Assembly (NCBI GenBank): GCA_963782985.1
Contig: CAWALU010000012.1
Coordinates: forward strand, 124,001-188,000
From: CAVSWT01 sp963782985
GTDB taxonomy: Bacteria; Bacteroidota; Ignavibacteria; Ignavibacteriales; Ignavibacteriaceae
Reading direction: 5' to 3'
Length of the DNA: 64,000 nucleotides
The first letter of the stretch is position 1, and every line of letters starts with the position of its first letter. The notes under the pieces were generated by a model, which saw nothing but the letters and a program-made list of their open reading frames with translations, was not told where the DNA came from and searched no databases. A program made the translations under genes and the position numbers. This document shows positions 46,586 through 54,454 of this stretch, one piece after another.

Positions 46586-49143
46586 ATTTAAAAGCCAGAG
46601 CCTGGCATCGCGGTATTCGCTTAGCAAGCGATATGGTTCCGAATCATACCGGAATATTTTCTAAATGGATGGTTGAAAAACCCGATTATTTTTTAGGTTC
46701 AGATCGCCCCCCTTATCCTTCTTACACGTTTAACGGTCCCGATCTTTCAGAAGACTCCAGAGTCGAAGTAAGAATTGAAGATAAGTATTATTCAAAAACC
46801 GACGCCGCAGTAGTGTTTCAAAGAAGAGATAGTTATACGGGAGATGTAAAATATATTTATCACGGCAATGATGGAACAAATATGCCGTGGAATGATACCG
46901 CCCAGTTGAATTTGCTTAACCCTGAAGTACGTGAATCTTTAATACAAACTATAATGCATGTGGCGCGCAAAACTTCAATCATTCGTTTTGACGCTGCAAT
47001 GACGCTTACAAAAAAACATTATCAACGGCTTTGGTTCCCCCAAGCGGGAAGCGCCGGCGCCGTTCCATCCCGATCAGATTATTCTATGTCGCGCGCTCAG
47101 TTTGATGCTTTAATGCCCGATGAGTTTTGGCGCGAAGTTGTTGACCGCATAAATAAAGAATTGCCCAACACGCTTTTGCTTGCCGAAGCTTTTTGGCTAA
47201 TGGAAGGTTACTTTGTTAGAACTTTAGGAATGCACCGCGTTTATAACAGCGCGTTTATGCACATGCTGATGAAAGAGGAAAACGATAAATACAAACAGCT
47301 TATAAAAAATACTTTGGAATTTAATCCGGAGATTTTAAAACGTTACGTAAATTTTATGAGCAACCCAGATGAAGAAACCGCGGTAAATCAATTTGGAAAA
47401 GGAGATAAATATTTCGGCGTTGTGGTTGTGATGGTAACTATGCCCGGTCTGCCAATGTTTGCCCACGGACAGATTGAAGGCTTCTCTGAAAAATATGGAA
47501 TGGAATACAAACGCTCATATTATAATGAAAGTATAGATGAGAATTTAGTTAGAAGACACGAGTCGGAAATTTTTCCGCTGACAAATAAAAGATATTTATT
47601 CAGTCAAGTTGATAATTTTGAGCTGTATGATTTTATTGATGATTTTGGAAACATAGTGGATTCAGTTTTTGCTTATTCAAATATGGTTAACGGAGAAAGA
47701 TCATTTGTGATTTTTAACAACTCATATACTGAATGCCGCGGTTCAATAAATTATGCAACTGGTAAAATCTTAAATGGAAATTTACAGACAAAAAAATTAT
47801 CGGAAGCGCTTTCAATAAATTCAAGTTCAAATTTCTTTTACATTATCAAAGAGAATAAAACTAATTTGGAATTTCTTTATTCCGGTAAAAGCATAAATAA
47901 TGAGGGATTATTTTTTAATTTGATTGCTTATGAATACAAAGCGTTCATCAATTTTAAAGAAGTTTTTGACGACAGCGGAAAATATTGGGAGCTGCTACAT
48001 CAGCTTAACGGCAGAGGCGTTTCTTCGGTTGAGAATGCCGTTAAAGAATTATCATTAACTCCATTTCTTAATACTGTAAAATATATTTTAAATAATGGTT
48101 CGGCGGCGGAGTTCAGCAGAACATATTTTTTGTCGTCCTCAATTGATGAAAAAGAAAATGAAGATAGGCATAAAGTTTTTCTAAATGAGTTTACTTCAAA
48201 ATTTGAAAACGTAAAAAATAATTTAAAACAGTTATCTTTTTTTGAAGAAGAAAAAGATTTTGGGGCGGATCAATTTTCAAATGAGTTAGATGCAATTTTT
48301 AACCTTTCAGAAAAATGGAAAAATGAATTAGGGAAAAAAATAAAATTAAAATGGTTTGAAAGCGCCGAAGATGTTTCAGTGGAGTTTGATTTTCAAAAAA
48401 GAAATTTAAATAATGATTTATTATTTGCGTATTTAATAATTGATAAAATAATTTTGCTCGCTAAAAATTCCAAGACTGCTTCTGAAATAATTGACCAACT
48501 CTTATTAAAAAAAGTTTTGTATGATTTTATTGCCTCAACAAATTATGAGCAAAACAATATTAATAACAAAATAAATTTAATATTTGTTTTAATGGATGAA
48601 GAAATAAAGAATATTTATCAGTCAGATTTTGGTTTGATGAAAAATGGAAAGAAAGAAATAATTTCTAACTTTAAAACTATAAAGACAGATAAAGAAAATA
48701 TAAACGCTCGCTTCATTCAAAAAATATTTAATAATAAAGCGGCAAAATCTTTTTTAAATGTTAATACTTTTGAAGGCGTTGCTTATTTCAATAAAGAAAA
48801 CTTTGATGAATTATTACGATGGATTTATTATTTAACGAATTTGAATTTGATAAAAGATAACTCAAAACTTGTAAAGCCGGATTCGAAAAAAAATAAAATA
48901 AAAACTAAAAAAATTAATAAAGCAACTTCAACTAAAATTGTAAAAACCGAAAAAGATTTTATAAATGAAAAATTGAAAACCACAGCGGCTGAAGCGCTTA
49001 AAATAAAAGAAGCAGCTGCAAAATCTCAATATAAAGTTGATGAGTTGATAGGTTTGTTGAATCAGAAAAAGAATAGAGCGGTTAAAACAAAACCAGTAAA
49101 TAAAAAAGTTAAATCTGCAAAAAAGCCTAATTCAAAATTGTGA
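46582..49143 (+). pseudogene. GH13 alpha-amylase-like protein, 3' part (frameshifted)
   Basis: Continues the previous frame; an internal ATG at 46633 could permit separate translation but would begin inside a barrel strand. GH13 regions: M-V-P-N-H (I), I-I-R-F-D-A-A-M-T-L (II, nucleophile Asp codon 46990), L-L-L-A-E-A-F-W (III, acid/base Glu codon 47185), F-M-S-N-P-D-E-E-T (IV, Asp codon 47368, with Pro where His is usual). Catalytic residues are therefore retained. After the barrel follow about 400 residues of mostly helical sequence of unknown role and a strongly basic Lys/Ala tail. The 3' end overlaps the convergent FAD gene by 17 bases. Substrate, probably an alpha-glucan or a glucosyl transfer product, is unknown. 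Confidence 0.75.
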
Positions 49144-50689
49144 TAAATTTTGCGCAGGCGTCGGCGCAGTTCTCGCCGTCTATCGCCGAAGAAACTATAC
49201 CTCCCGCGTAGCCCGCTCCTTCGCCGCAGGGAAATAATCCTTTAACATTTGGATGCATAAACGTTTCTTTATCTCGCGGGACTTTTATGGGCGAACTTGT
49301 CCTGCTTTCCACCGCAACTATCTGCGCCTCTTCTGTAAAATATCCCTTCTTCTTTTTATCAAAAATAATTAAAGCTTTTTTTAACGCTGATGAAATAAAT
49401 TTTGGAAGCTCATCGTGCAAAGGCGATGAAGTTAATCCGGGAATATATGAAGTCGGCGAAAGTGACGATGATATTTTATTCTCAACAAAATCAGTAACGC
49501 GCTGAGCCGGTGCGCTTAATGTTTTATTGGCAAGTTCAAAACATTTCTGTTCAATTTCCTGCTGAAGAATTAACCCCTTAAAAGGATTTGATTCTTCATT
49601 TTTTCCCCAATCATTTTCATTAACCGTTACCACAAATCCGGAATTAGCAAAAGGTGAATCTCGTCTTGACAGCGACATTCCATTAACGACAATTTCTCCG
49701 GGCGCAGTTGCGGCGGGAACTATTATTCCGCCGGGACACATGCAAAACGAATACACTCCTCTTCCGTCAATTTCGCAGGTTAAAGAATAATTTGCCGGTG
49801 GTAAATTTTCGTGTTTGGTTTTTGTATGATATTGAATTTCATTTATTAAAGCCTGCGGATGTTCAACTCTTACTCCCATTGCAAACGGCTTGGGTTCAAT
49901 TAAAATATTTTTTTTGTTAAGAAGATAAAAAATATCCCGCGCCGAATGCCCCGTTGCAAGTATAACTGCGTCTCCCAAAAATTCATTTTCATTGTTAATT
50001 AATACTCCCTTTATAATTTTATCATCAACAATAAAATCAGTTACTTTAGAATTAAAATGAACTTCGCCGCCATTCTCTATAATTGTCTCTCTCATTTTTT
50101 TAACAACTTCCGGCAGTTTGTTTGAGCCGATATGCGGATGAGCGTCAATTAATATATCTTCATCGGCGCCATGCTGAACGAGAGCCTGCAATATTTTTTT
50201 TACATTTCCTCTTTTATTTGAACGTGTATAAAGTTTGCCGTCGCTGTAAGTCCCCGCGCCGCCTTCGCCAAAGCAGTAATTTGAATCGGGATTAACTTGA
50301 TGGAACTGTTGAATCTGCTTTAAATCTTTTCTACGCGCTTGAACATCTTTCCCTCTTTCAAAAATTATGGGCTTAATACCTAATTCAATTAATCTTAAAG
50401 CGGCAAACATTCCCGCCGGACCGCAGCCCACAATAATAATTTTTTTTGAACCGTTTACTTTTTTATAAATAATTTCATTCTTTTGTTCTAATGGAAATTC
50501 ATTTACATAAACTTCCGTAAGAATACGAAAGATTGGATTAGAACTTCTCGCATCAATTGATCTTCGAATAGGAATTACAGCATTAATTTCAGCGGCGTCT
50601 TTACCGAGCTTATTTGCAGCGGCGCTTTTGTAGAAGTTTTTATTGTAAAGCTTTTCGGGAGGAATAATTAATTCAATTTCTTTTTTCAT
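49127..50689 (-). CDS. NAD(P)/FAD-dependent oxidoreductase (COG2509-like)
   Basis: A 520-residue flavoprotein of the uncharacterised FAD-dependent dehydrogenase group. An N-terminal domain of about 80 residues precedes the dinucleotide-binding motif I-I-V-G-C-G-P-A-G-M-F-A-A (about 85-97), followed by F-E-R-G. The family signature C-F-G-E-G-G-A-G-T-Y-S-D-G-K-L-Y-T-R is at about 143-160, and the C-terminal F-P-C-G-E-G-A-G-Y-A-G-G-I closes the FAD site. Reaction unknown. It lies downstream of the SDR gene on the same strand, separated by about 48 bases, and converges on the GH13-like gene. Confidence 0.85.
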   Translation of the reverse strand: MKKEIELIIPPEKLYNKNFYKSAAANKLGKDAAEINAVIPIRRSIDARSSNPIFRILTEVYVNEFPLEQKNEIIYKKVNGSKKIIIVGCGPAGMFAALRLIELGIKPIIFERGKDVQARRKDLKQIQQFHQVNPDSNYCFGEGGAGTYSDGKLYTRSNKRGNVKKILQALVQHGADEDILIDAHPHIGSNKLPEVVKKMRETIIENGGEVHFNSKVTDFIVDDKIIKGVLINNENEFLGDAVILATGHSARDIFYLLNKKNILIEPKPFAMGVRVEHPQALINEIQYHTKTKHENLPPANYSLTCEIDGRGVYSFCMCPGGIIVPAATAPGEIVVNGMSLSRRDSPFANSGFVVTVNENDWGKNEESNPFKGLILQQEIEQKCFELANKTLSAPAQRVTDFVENKISSSLSPTSYIPGLTSSPLHDELPKFISSALKKALIIFDKKKKGYFTEEAQIVAVESRTSSPIKVPRDKETFMHPNVKGLFPCGEGAGYAGGIVSSAIDGENCADACAKFITILN

Positions 50690-50737
50690 TTATGTATGTC
50701 CTCTATTTATGAGGAAAATTAATTTAAATATATCCTG

Positions 50738-51529
50738 TTAATAAATTCCTTTTACTAAACCGCCGTCAACATGAATAGTATTGCCGGTAAGATAGCCCGC
50801 TTTTTCTGACGCTAAGAATGTAACGGCAGAAGCTATTTCATCGGGTCTCCCCAACCTATTCATAGGAATTTCTTTGGACAAATCAGCCAAAATTTCTTCA
50901 TGCGATTTTCCGCTTTGCTTTGATTTATTTATTGCCAGTTCATATAATCTATTTGTTAATGTGTAGCCGGGCGCTATGTTATTTATGGTAATATTAAATT
51001 TTGCAACTTCATTGCTTAGTGATTTTGCAAACGCGACTAAGCCGGTACGCAAAGAATTGGAAAGCATTAAATTATCAATCGGCTGTTTAACTGAAACGGA
51101 AGTAATATTAATTATTCTTCCCCACTCGTTCGCTATCATATCCGGCAGCGCTAAACGGGAAAATCTAACGGCGCTCATCAAAACTTGTTCAAACGCGTTC
51201 TGCCAATTTTTATCGCTTAAATCTGAAAACATTCCAGCCGTTGGTCCGCCGCAATTATTTACAAGTATATCCACTAAACCAAACTCTTCTTTTGCAACTT
51301 GAAAAGCAGCTTCAATATCTTTGTTTTTATTTAGATCGCAGACGCACCACACCGGTTCAATATTATATTTAGATTTTATATCGCTCGCGGCTTTCATCAA
51401 ATCAGTTTTGCTTCGCGAGCAGATTATAACTTTTGCTCCTTCTGCAATTAGCGTTTCTGCAACCGCCAATCCAATGCCTTTGCTGGAAGCTGTTACAATT
51501 GCCGTCTTACCGCTGATTCCTAAATTCAT
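50738..51529 (-). CDS. Short-chain dehydrogenase/reductase, atypical active site
   Basis: A 263-residue Rossmann-fold SDR with the glycine motif T-A-S-S-K-G-I-G near residue 13 and N-N-C-G-G-P in place of N-N-A-G. The usual Tyr-x-x-x-Lys pair is Ser-x-x-x-Arg in the segment M-L-S-N-S-L-R-T-G-L, while the catalytic Ser region I-T-S-V-S is present. FabG-like relatives with M-L-S-N-S-x-R are known, so this is a subfamily feature rather than local decay. Whether it is a reductase with altered chemistry or a non-catalytic protein cannot be told. It is probably co-transcribed with the FAD gene that follows. Confidence 0.85.
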   Translation of the reverse strand: MNLGISGKTAIVTASSKGIGLAVAETLIAEGAKVIICSRSKTDLMKAASDIKSKYNIEPVWCVCDLNKNKDIEAAFQVAKEEFGLVDILVNNCGGPTAGMFSDLSDKNWQNAFEQVLMSAVRFSRLALPDMIANEWGRIINITSVSVKQPIDNLMLSNSLRTGLVAFAKSLSNEVAKFNITINNIAPGYTLTNRLYELAINKSKQSGKSHEEILADLSKEIPMNRLGRPDEIASAVTFLASEKAGYLTGNTIHVDGGLVKGIY

Positions 51530-51581
51530 AACGCTCTCTTTTTATTCAATAAATATTTAGAGATAATTTAATAAATTTTTA

Positions 51582-51608
51582 TTTTGATGAGAATTGCGCT
51601 CGTCAAAA
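51582..51608. other. Hairpin TTTTGATGAG / CTCGTCAAAA
   Basis: A 10-bp stem (one G-T pair) with a 7-base loop, in the gap between divergent SDR and cytochrome genes. It shares the TTTGATGAGAA motif with the duplicated site at 5520-5549. It could be an operator or an RNA element at the SDR 5' side. There is no T-run after it on either strand, so it is not a standard terminator. Confidence 0.35.
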
Positions 51609-51815
51609 AAAAAATTAATTCTATGAAACTTATCTAAATAACAAAAGTTAAATTCTTCAGGTTATATTTAAATAATTTATCATCTGAGCAGCCACAATTT
51701 TAAAACTATTTTTATTGAAATTAGCTTTTTATAACTGACTCATATATTTTTATAGCGTAAATTTTGATAAACAAAAAATTATGCAACTCAAGTTAAATAA
51801 AAAATGGGAGGATCG

Positions 51816-52373
51816 ATGAACTATCTAAAATCTTTTATTAATTCCGTTATGATTTCCGGCTTAATTGTCTTTGCGGTTAATGCACAAGACTCCCCCGACG
51901 CAAATGGCTACGTTGGCGTGGATGCCTGCGGGATGTGTCATAAAACTGAAAAGCAAGGAAAGCAGTTGGATATTTGGAAAAGCAGCAAACATGCGGAAGC
52001 ATTTAAAACCTTGCAGACCGATACCGCTAATGCAATTGCTACTAAATTAGGATTTACTACTCCAGCCGCTGAAACCGAAGAGTGTTTAAAATGCCATGCG
52101 GTAGGTTATAATCTTGATGCATCTCTTCTTGGAAAAAAATTCAGTATGGCTGACGGCGTGCAATGCGAAACTTGTCATGGAGCAGGTTCAAATTATAAAA
52201 GCTTAAAAATTATGAAAGACAAAGCTGAAGCAATTAAGAACGGTTTAGTGATTTATGAAAATCCGAATGACCTTTGTGTAAAATGTCATAATTCAGACAG
52301 CCCGACTTTTGTTTCTTTTAATTTTGAAGAATCGTGGGAAAAGATAAAACATACGGTTCCTGCCGCTAAATAA
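51816..52373 (+). CDS. Tetraheme cytochrome c (c554-like)
   Basis: A 185-residue periplasmic protein with a signal peptide (cleavage near V-N-A-Q). Four C-x-x-C-H heme sites lie at residues 38-42, 90-94, 117-121 and 154-158. The W-K-S-S-K-H-A-E-A-F segment supplies a distal His typical of c554-type multiheme cytochromes. Probable role: electron transfer in the periplasm, partner unknown. The frame is open to an ATG at 51804, but the ATG at 51816 is preceded by a very strong GGGAGGA and gives a clean signal peptide. A terminator follows. Confidence 0.9.
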   Translation: MNYLKSFINSVMISGLIVFAVNAQDSPDANGYVGVDACGMCHKTEKQGKQLDIWKSSKHAEAFKTLQTDTANAIATKLGFTTPAAETEECLKCHAVGYNLDASLLGKKFSMADGVQCETCHGAGSNYKSLKIMKDKAEAIKNGLVIYENPNDLCVKCHNSDSPTFVSFNFEESWEKIKHTVPAAK

Positions 52374-52400
52374 TTATCTTTTTTGTTTTAGAATAAAAAC

Positions 52401-52431
52401 CCGCTTCATAATTTTGGAGCGGTTTTTTTTT
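52401..52431 (+). terminator. Rho-independent terminator after the cytochrome gene
   Basis: CCGCTTCA, a 6-base loop and TGGAGCGG form an 8-bp stem (one G-T pair), directly followed by about nine T residues. It lies 28 bases after the cytochrome stop codon, so it ends that transcript. Confidence 0.85.
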
Positions 52432-52546
52432 GCTATAATAATTATTGCTTATTTAATTGGAGAGACAAACCCACACCGTTGTATCGAGGTGAGTTTATTT
52501 TATAAAGACGTTTTGCCTGTCGCTACGTGGCGAACTTCTCAAATAT

Positions 52547-52590
52547 GTTTAAAGAAGTGAGGCTCGCCTCCAAGGAGAACCTCACATTAT
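52547..52590. repeat. Direct repeat, left copy (GTGAGGCTC hairpin)
   Basis: GTGAGGCTC pairs with GAACCTCAC to form a hairpin, and the whole 44-base segment is repeated with a few changes at 53430-53475 in the same orientation. The two copies bracket the 21-bp array, a palindromic element and the 122-residue frame, which suggests a composite unit or repeated insertion. Confidence 0.6.
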
Positions 52591-52603
52591 CGAAGATTTA
52601 TAA

Positions 52604-52929
52604 TTCCAACTTTTAAATTTATTCTTCCAACTCGAAGATTTTCCCTTCCAATGTTTAAATTTACTCTTCCAACTCGAAGATTTACCTTTCCAACTTTTAA
52701 ATTTACTCTTCTAATTTGAAAATTTATCTTTCTAAATTTTAAATTTATTCTTTCAACTCGAAGATTTATCTTTCCAAATTTTAAATTTATTCTTTCAACT
52801 CGAAGATTTTCCCTTCCAAATTTTAAATTTATTCTTTCAACTCGAAGGTTTTTCCTTCCAACTTTTAAATTTGTAATTCCAATATGACGATTTACTCTTC
52901 CAATGTTTAAATTTGTAATTCCAATTTAT
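52604..52929. repeat. 21-bp tandem array of alternating unit types (42-bp superperiod)
   Basis: About fifteen units with exact 21-base spacing of TTCCAA-type starts (52625, 52646, 52667, 52688 and so on). Unit A continues CTTTTAAATTTATTC; unit B continues CTCGAAGATTTTCCC; they alternate along most of the array. Since 21 is a multiple of three, the minus strand reads as seven-residue units such as S-W-K-N-K-F-K and S-W-K-G-K-S-S, but several central units have TGA or TAG instead of TGG. It has no conserved unit plus variable spacer pattern, so it is not a CRISPR. Confidence 0.85.
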
Positions 52930-52934
52930 AAAAA

Positions 52935-53005
52935 GTCATTTCGAAGGAGCCTTCGACTGAGAAATATCTCTGAAATGCGAGTTTTCTCCCTCTAGTTGAA
53001 ATGAC
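52935..53005. repeat. Palindromic repeat element, ~71 bp, GTCATTTC...GAAATGAC
   Basis: Ends GTCATTTC (52935-52942) and GAAATGAC (52998-53005) are exact inverse copies. Inside lies CGAAGG-AG-CCTTCG. Its right end supplies the first possible ATG of the following reading frame. The terminal GTCATT matches the ends of the GIY-YIG unit at 30419 and the element at 43867-43998. Confidence 0.65.
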
Positions 53006-53369
53006 AATGGGAGTTTTCACACAGGCTCTTAACACAACTGTTGAAAAATTTGAGAAGATGGCGGATGGAGCACAACTTCATGCTGCTGATGCTGATTTTC
53101 CGGGGACTATTACGGAAGCGGGCTTAAGGGATAACAAGACTGCGGTTGAAAATGCGCGCGAAGCTTATGAACAAGCGGAAAATGCAGCGCGTATTAAATT
53201 TGACGAATATCAGTCCGTGATAAAAGATGCTAATTCCAAATACTCAAATTTTGCTACACAGTTATATGGTTTTTATGGAAAGAAAGGCCAGGTGGTTGCA
53301 GACTTTGGTCTTGAGCCTTATAAAACCGGCGGAAGAAAAGGACCGCGGGCAGCTAACGAAGGGGAATGA
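53001..53369 (+). CDS. Hypothetical protein, 122 residues, repeat-associated
   Basis: I do not recognise a characterised family. The frame looks like real coding sequence: a helical, Ala/Glu-rich body (about 10-95, including A-R-E-A-Y-E-Q-A-E-N-A-A-R) and a Gly/Tyr-rich tail (Q-L-Y-G-F-Y-G-K-K-G to K-G-P-R-A-A-N-E). No signal peptide or membrane segment. The first ATG (53001) lies within the palindrome end and a second at 53007 is also possible; no good ribosome binding site is seen. The N-terminus may therefore have been cut off by the repeat, leaving a fragment. It lies between two GTGAGG direct repeats. Confidence 0.5.
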   Translation: MTMGVFTQALNTTVEKFEKMADGAQLHAADADFPGTITEAGLRDNKTAVENAREAYEQAENAARIKFDEYQSVIKDANSKYSNFATQLYGFYGKKGQVVADFGLEPYKTGGRKGPRAANEGE

Positions 53370-53391
53370 TAGTTAGTTAGTTAAAAATATA

Positions 53392-53414
53392 CACCCCCCC
53401 AATTGTTTGGGGTG
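53392..53414 (+). terminator. Possible terminator hairpin after the 122-residue frame
   Basis: CACCCC and GGGGTG pair around a loop that can extend the stem (CCAA/TTGG-like). It lies 22 bases after the stop and is followed by a mixed, not pure, T-rich stretch (GGCTTGTTTGG), so termination strength is uncertain. Confidence 0.4.
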
Positions 53415-53429
53415 GGCTTGTTTGGAATT

Positions 53430-53475
53430 GTTTTAAAAAAGTGAGGCTCTCTTCCAAGGAGAACCCCACCTTATA
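53430..53475. repeat. Direct repeat, right copy (GTGAGGCTC hairpin)
   Basis: Second copy of the 52547-52590 segment, same orientation, with scattered substitutions (GTGAGGCTCTCTTCCAAGGA and on). The hairpin is slightly weakened by an A-C mismatch. It closes the unit that holds the tandem array and the 122-residue frame. Confidence 0.6.
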
Positions 53476-53498
53476 AATATACCTCACGTATTAAATTC

Positions 53499-53600
53499 TT
53501 ACTTAGTTAATACCATCTTTCTTGTTTGATGAAAAGCTCCGTATGCTTCACTAAAAAAAGGTAGTATAAAAAATATTAGAGTTATAATTTTACTAAACAT
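53499..53600 (-). pseudogene. 33-residue remnant: signal peptide fused to T9SS sorting-domain tail
   Basis: A 33-codon frame with an excellent ribosome binding site (AAGGAGAAATAAAATG). It reads as a signal peptide (M-F-S-K-I-I-T-L-I-F-F then I-L-P-F-F-S-E-A-Y-G) followed at once by A-F-H-Q-T-R-K-M-V-L-T-K. That tail closely resembles the last strand of T9SS sorting domains, such as Q-V-K-K-M-V-L-L-R at 35274. The simplest reading is an internal deletion that removed the whole mature part of a T9SS-secreted protein, leaving both ends in frame. It could also be a genuine small exported peptide. Confidence 0.55.
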
Positions 53601-53783
53601 TTTATTTCTCCTTGAAGGTATAATAATATTGGAAGGATCCCGTGAAGCGGGAAAAGTTAAAGGATAGTTCAGATGTTTGAAGGTTAATCATCTTTAGTTT
53701 CCTATTTTCCTGGCAGCCGTGTAAGTAAATTAAATTTTAAATGCAATGCCTATTATTAGGGGTGAACGCGGCTATTTGCTTAT
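53601..53783. other. Upstream region of the 33-residue frame
   Basis: About 180 bases with no gene. Contains the ribosome binding site of the minus-strand 33-codon frame and a small hairpin TCCCG-TGAAG-CGGGA near 53638-53652. It should include that frame's promoter, which I cannot locate. A long plus-strand open frame that starts at 53746 is only the antisense of marC. Confidence 0.4.
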
Positions 53784-54371
53784 TCAAAACTTACTAATAA
53801 TATTTATTACGCCCACCCTAATCATCATTACGGCTATTGAAGCGAGAAACAAAGATGCAATTTTTGCGAAGGCTTTGGAGCCTCCATCCCCTATTAGCTT
53901 TATCAGTTTATTAGCGTTAAATAAAACGATTAGTACAATTACAAAATTTAAAACCATTGATAATATTGTAGCTAAATATCCGTGGTTATCAATTAAAATT
54001 AAAATTGTGGTAAGCGCTGCTGGTCCCATTATAAGCGGAATTCCCAAAGGCACAACGCCAATGTTTGTACCCGGATTTCTTCTCACTTCAGAGGAAGACA
54101 TTATATCGGAAATAGAAATTATTAAAAGAATTATTCCCCCAGCAATTCTAAAATCATCGATTGTAATTCCTAAAAACTCCAGCACCAGCTTGCCGCCGAG
54201 TAGAAAAACATTCGCCACAATAAACGCGGCAAGCACGGCTTCAATAGTTAATTTTTTTCTTTCGGCGCTGGAAATGTCCTGCGTGTAGCCTATAAATAAA
54301 GGCGCCGTGCCTATTATGTCAATGGCGACAAACAGCGGAATAAATGAAAGCAAAAAAGTTTCAAAGGTCAT
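53784..54371 (-). CDS. MarC family integral membrane protein
   Basis: A 195-residue protein with six membrane segments. Family signatures: F-V-A-I-D-I-I-G-T-A-P-L-F near residue 15, and the paired I-G-V-V-P-L-G-I-P-L-I-M-G-P-A-A-L-T-T segment in the centre. MarC/NAAT proteins are putative small amino-acid or metabolite transporters of unclear function. The gene stands alone within a repeat-rich region. Length is normal, no decay seen. Confidence 0.88.
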   Translation of the reverse strand: MTFETFLLSFIPLFVAIDIIGTAPLFIGYTQDISSAERKKLTIEAVLAAFIVANVFLLGGKLVLEFLGITIDDFRIAGGIILLIISISDIMSSSEVRRNPGTNIGVVPLGIPLIMGPAALTTILILIDNHGYLATILSMVLNFVIVLIVLFNANKLIKLIGDGGSKAFAKIASLFLASIAVMMIRVGVINIISKF

Positions 54372-54412
54372 AAAAATAATTTCTGGAATTTTGATTTGTA
54401 AAATAATACAGT

Positions 54413-54438
54413 TGAGGGAAATATCTGAATTTCCCTCA
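54413..54438. other. Perfect 10-bp hairpin upstream of marC
   Basis: TGAGGGAAAT, a 6-base loop (ATCTGA) and ATTTCCCTCA form a perfect stem about 40 bases upstream of the marC start on its strand. No long T-run follows on either strand. It could be a 5' regulatory hairpin of marC or a weak terminator. Confidence 0.4.
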
Positions 54439-54454
54439 TTTGTATTTTAGAATT

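Larger units (their letters stand above)
52432..53000. other. Repeat-rich non-coding stretch
   Basis: About 570 bases between the cytochrome terminator and the 122-residue frame, with no gene of its own. It contains, in order: an imperfect stem at about 52467-52498 (AAACCCACACC with GGTGAGTTT), a GTGAGG hairpin repeat (52547-52590), the 21-bp tandem array (52604-52929), and a palindromic element (52935-53005). Confidence 0.7.

Noticed and set aside
46579..46590. Programmed -1 ribosomal frameshift in the GH13-like gene
   Set aside because: The T5-A3 sequence does not fit the X-XXY-YYZ pattern in the zero frame, and no strong downstream pseudoknot is evident; an indel in the T run is simpler.
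52604..52929. CRISPR array
   Set aside because: The 21-base units are contiguous and all similar; there are no unique spacers and no cas genes nearby.
53746..54288. 180-codon plus-strand protein
   Set aside because: It is the antisense of marC, which has clear family motifs on the other strand; the plus-strand product is low-complexity Ile/Ser-rich.
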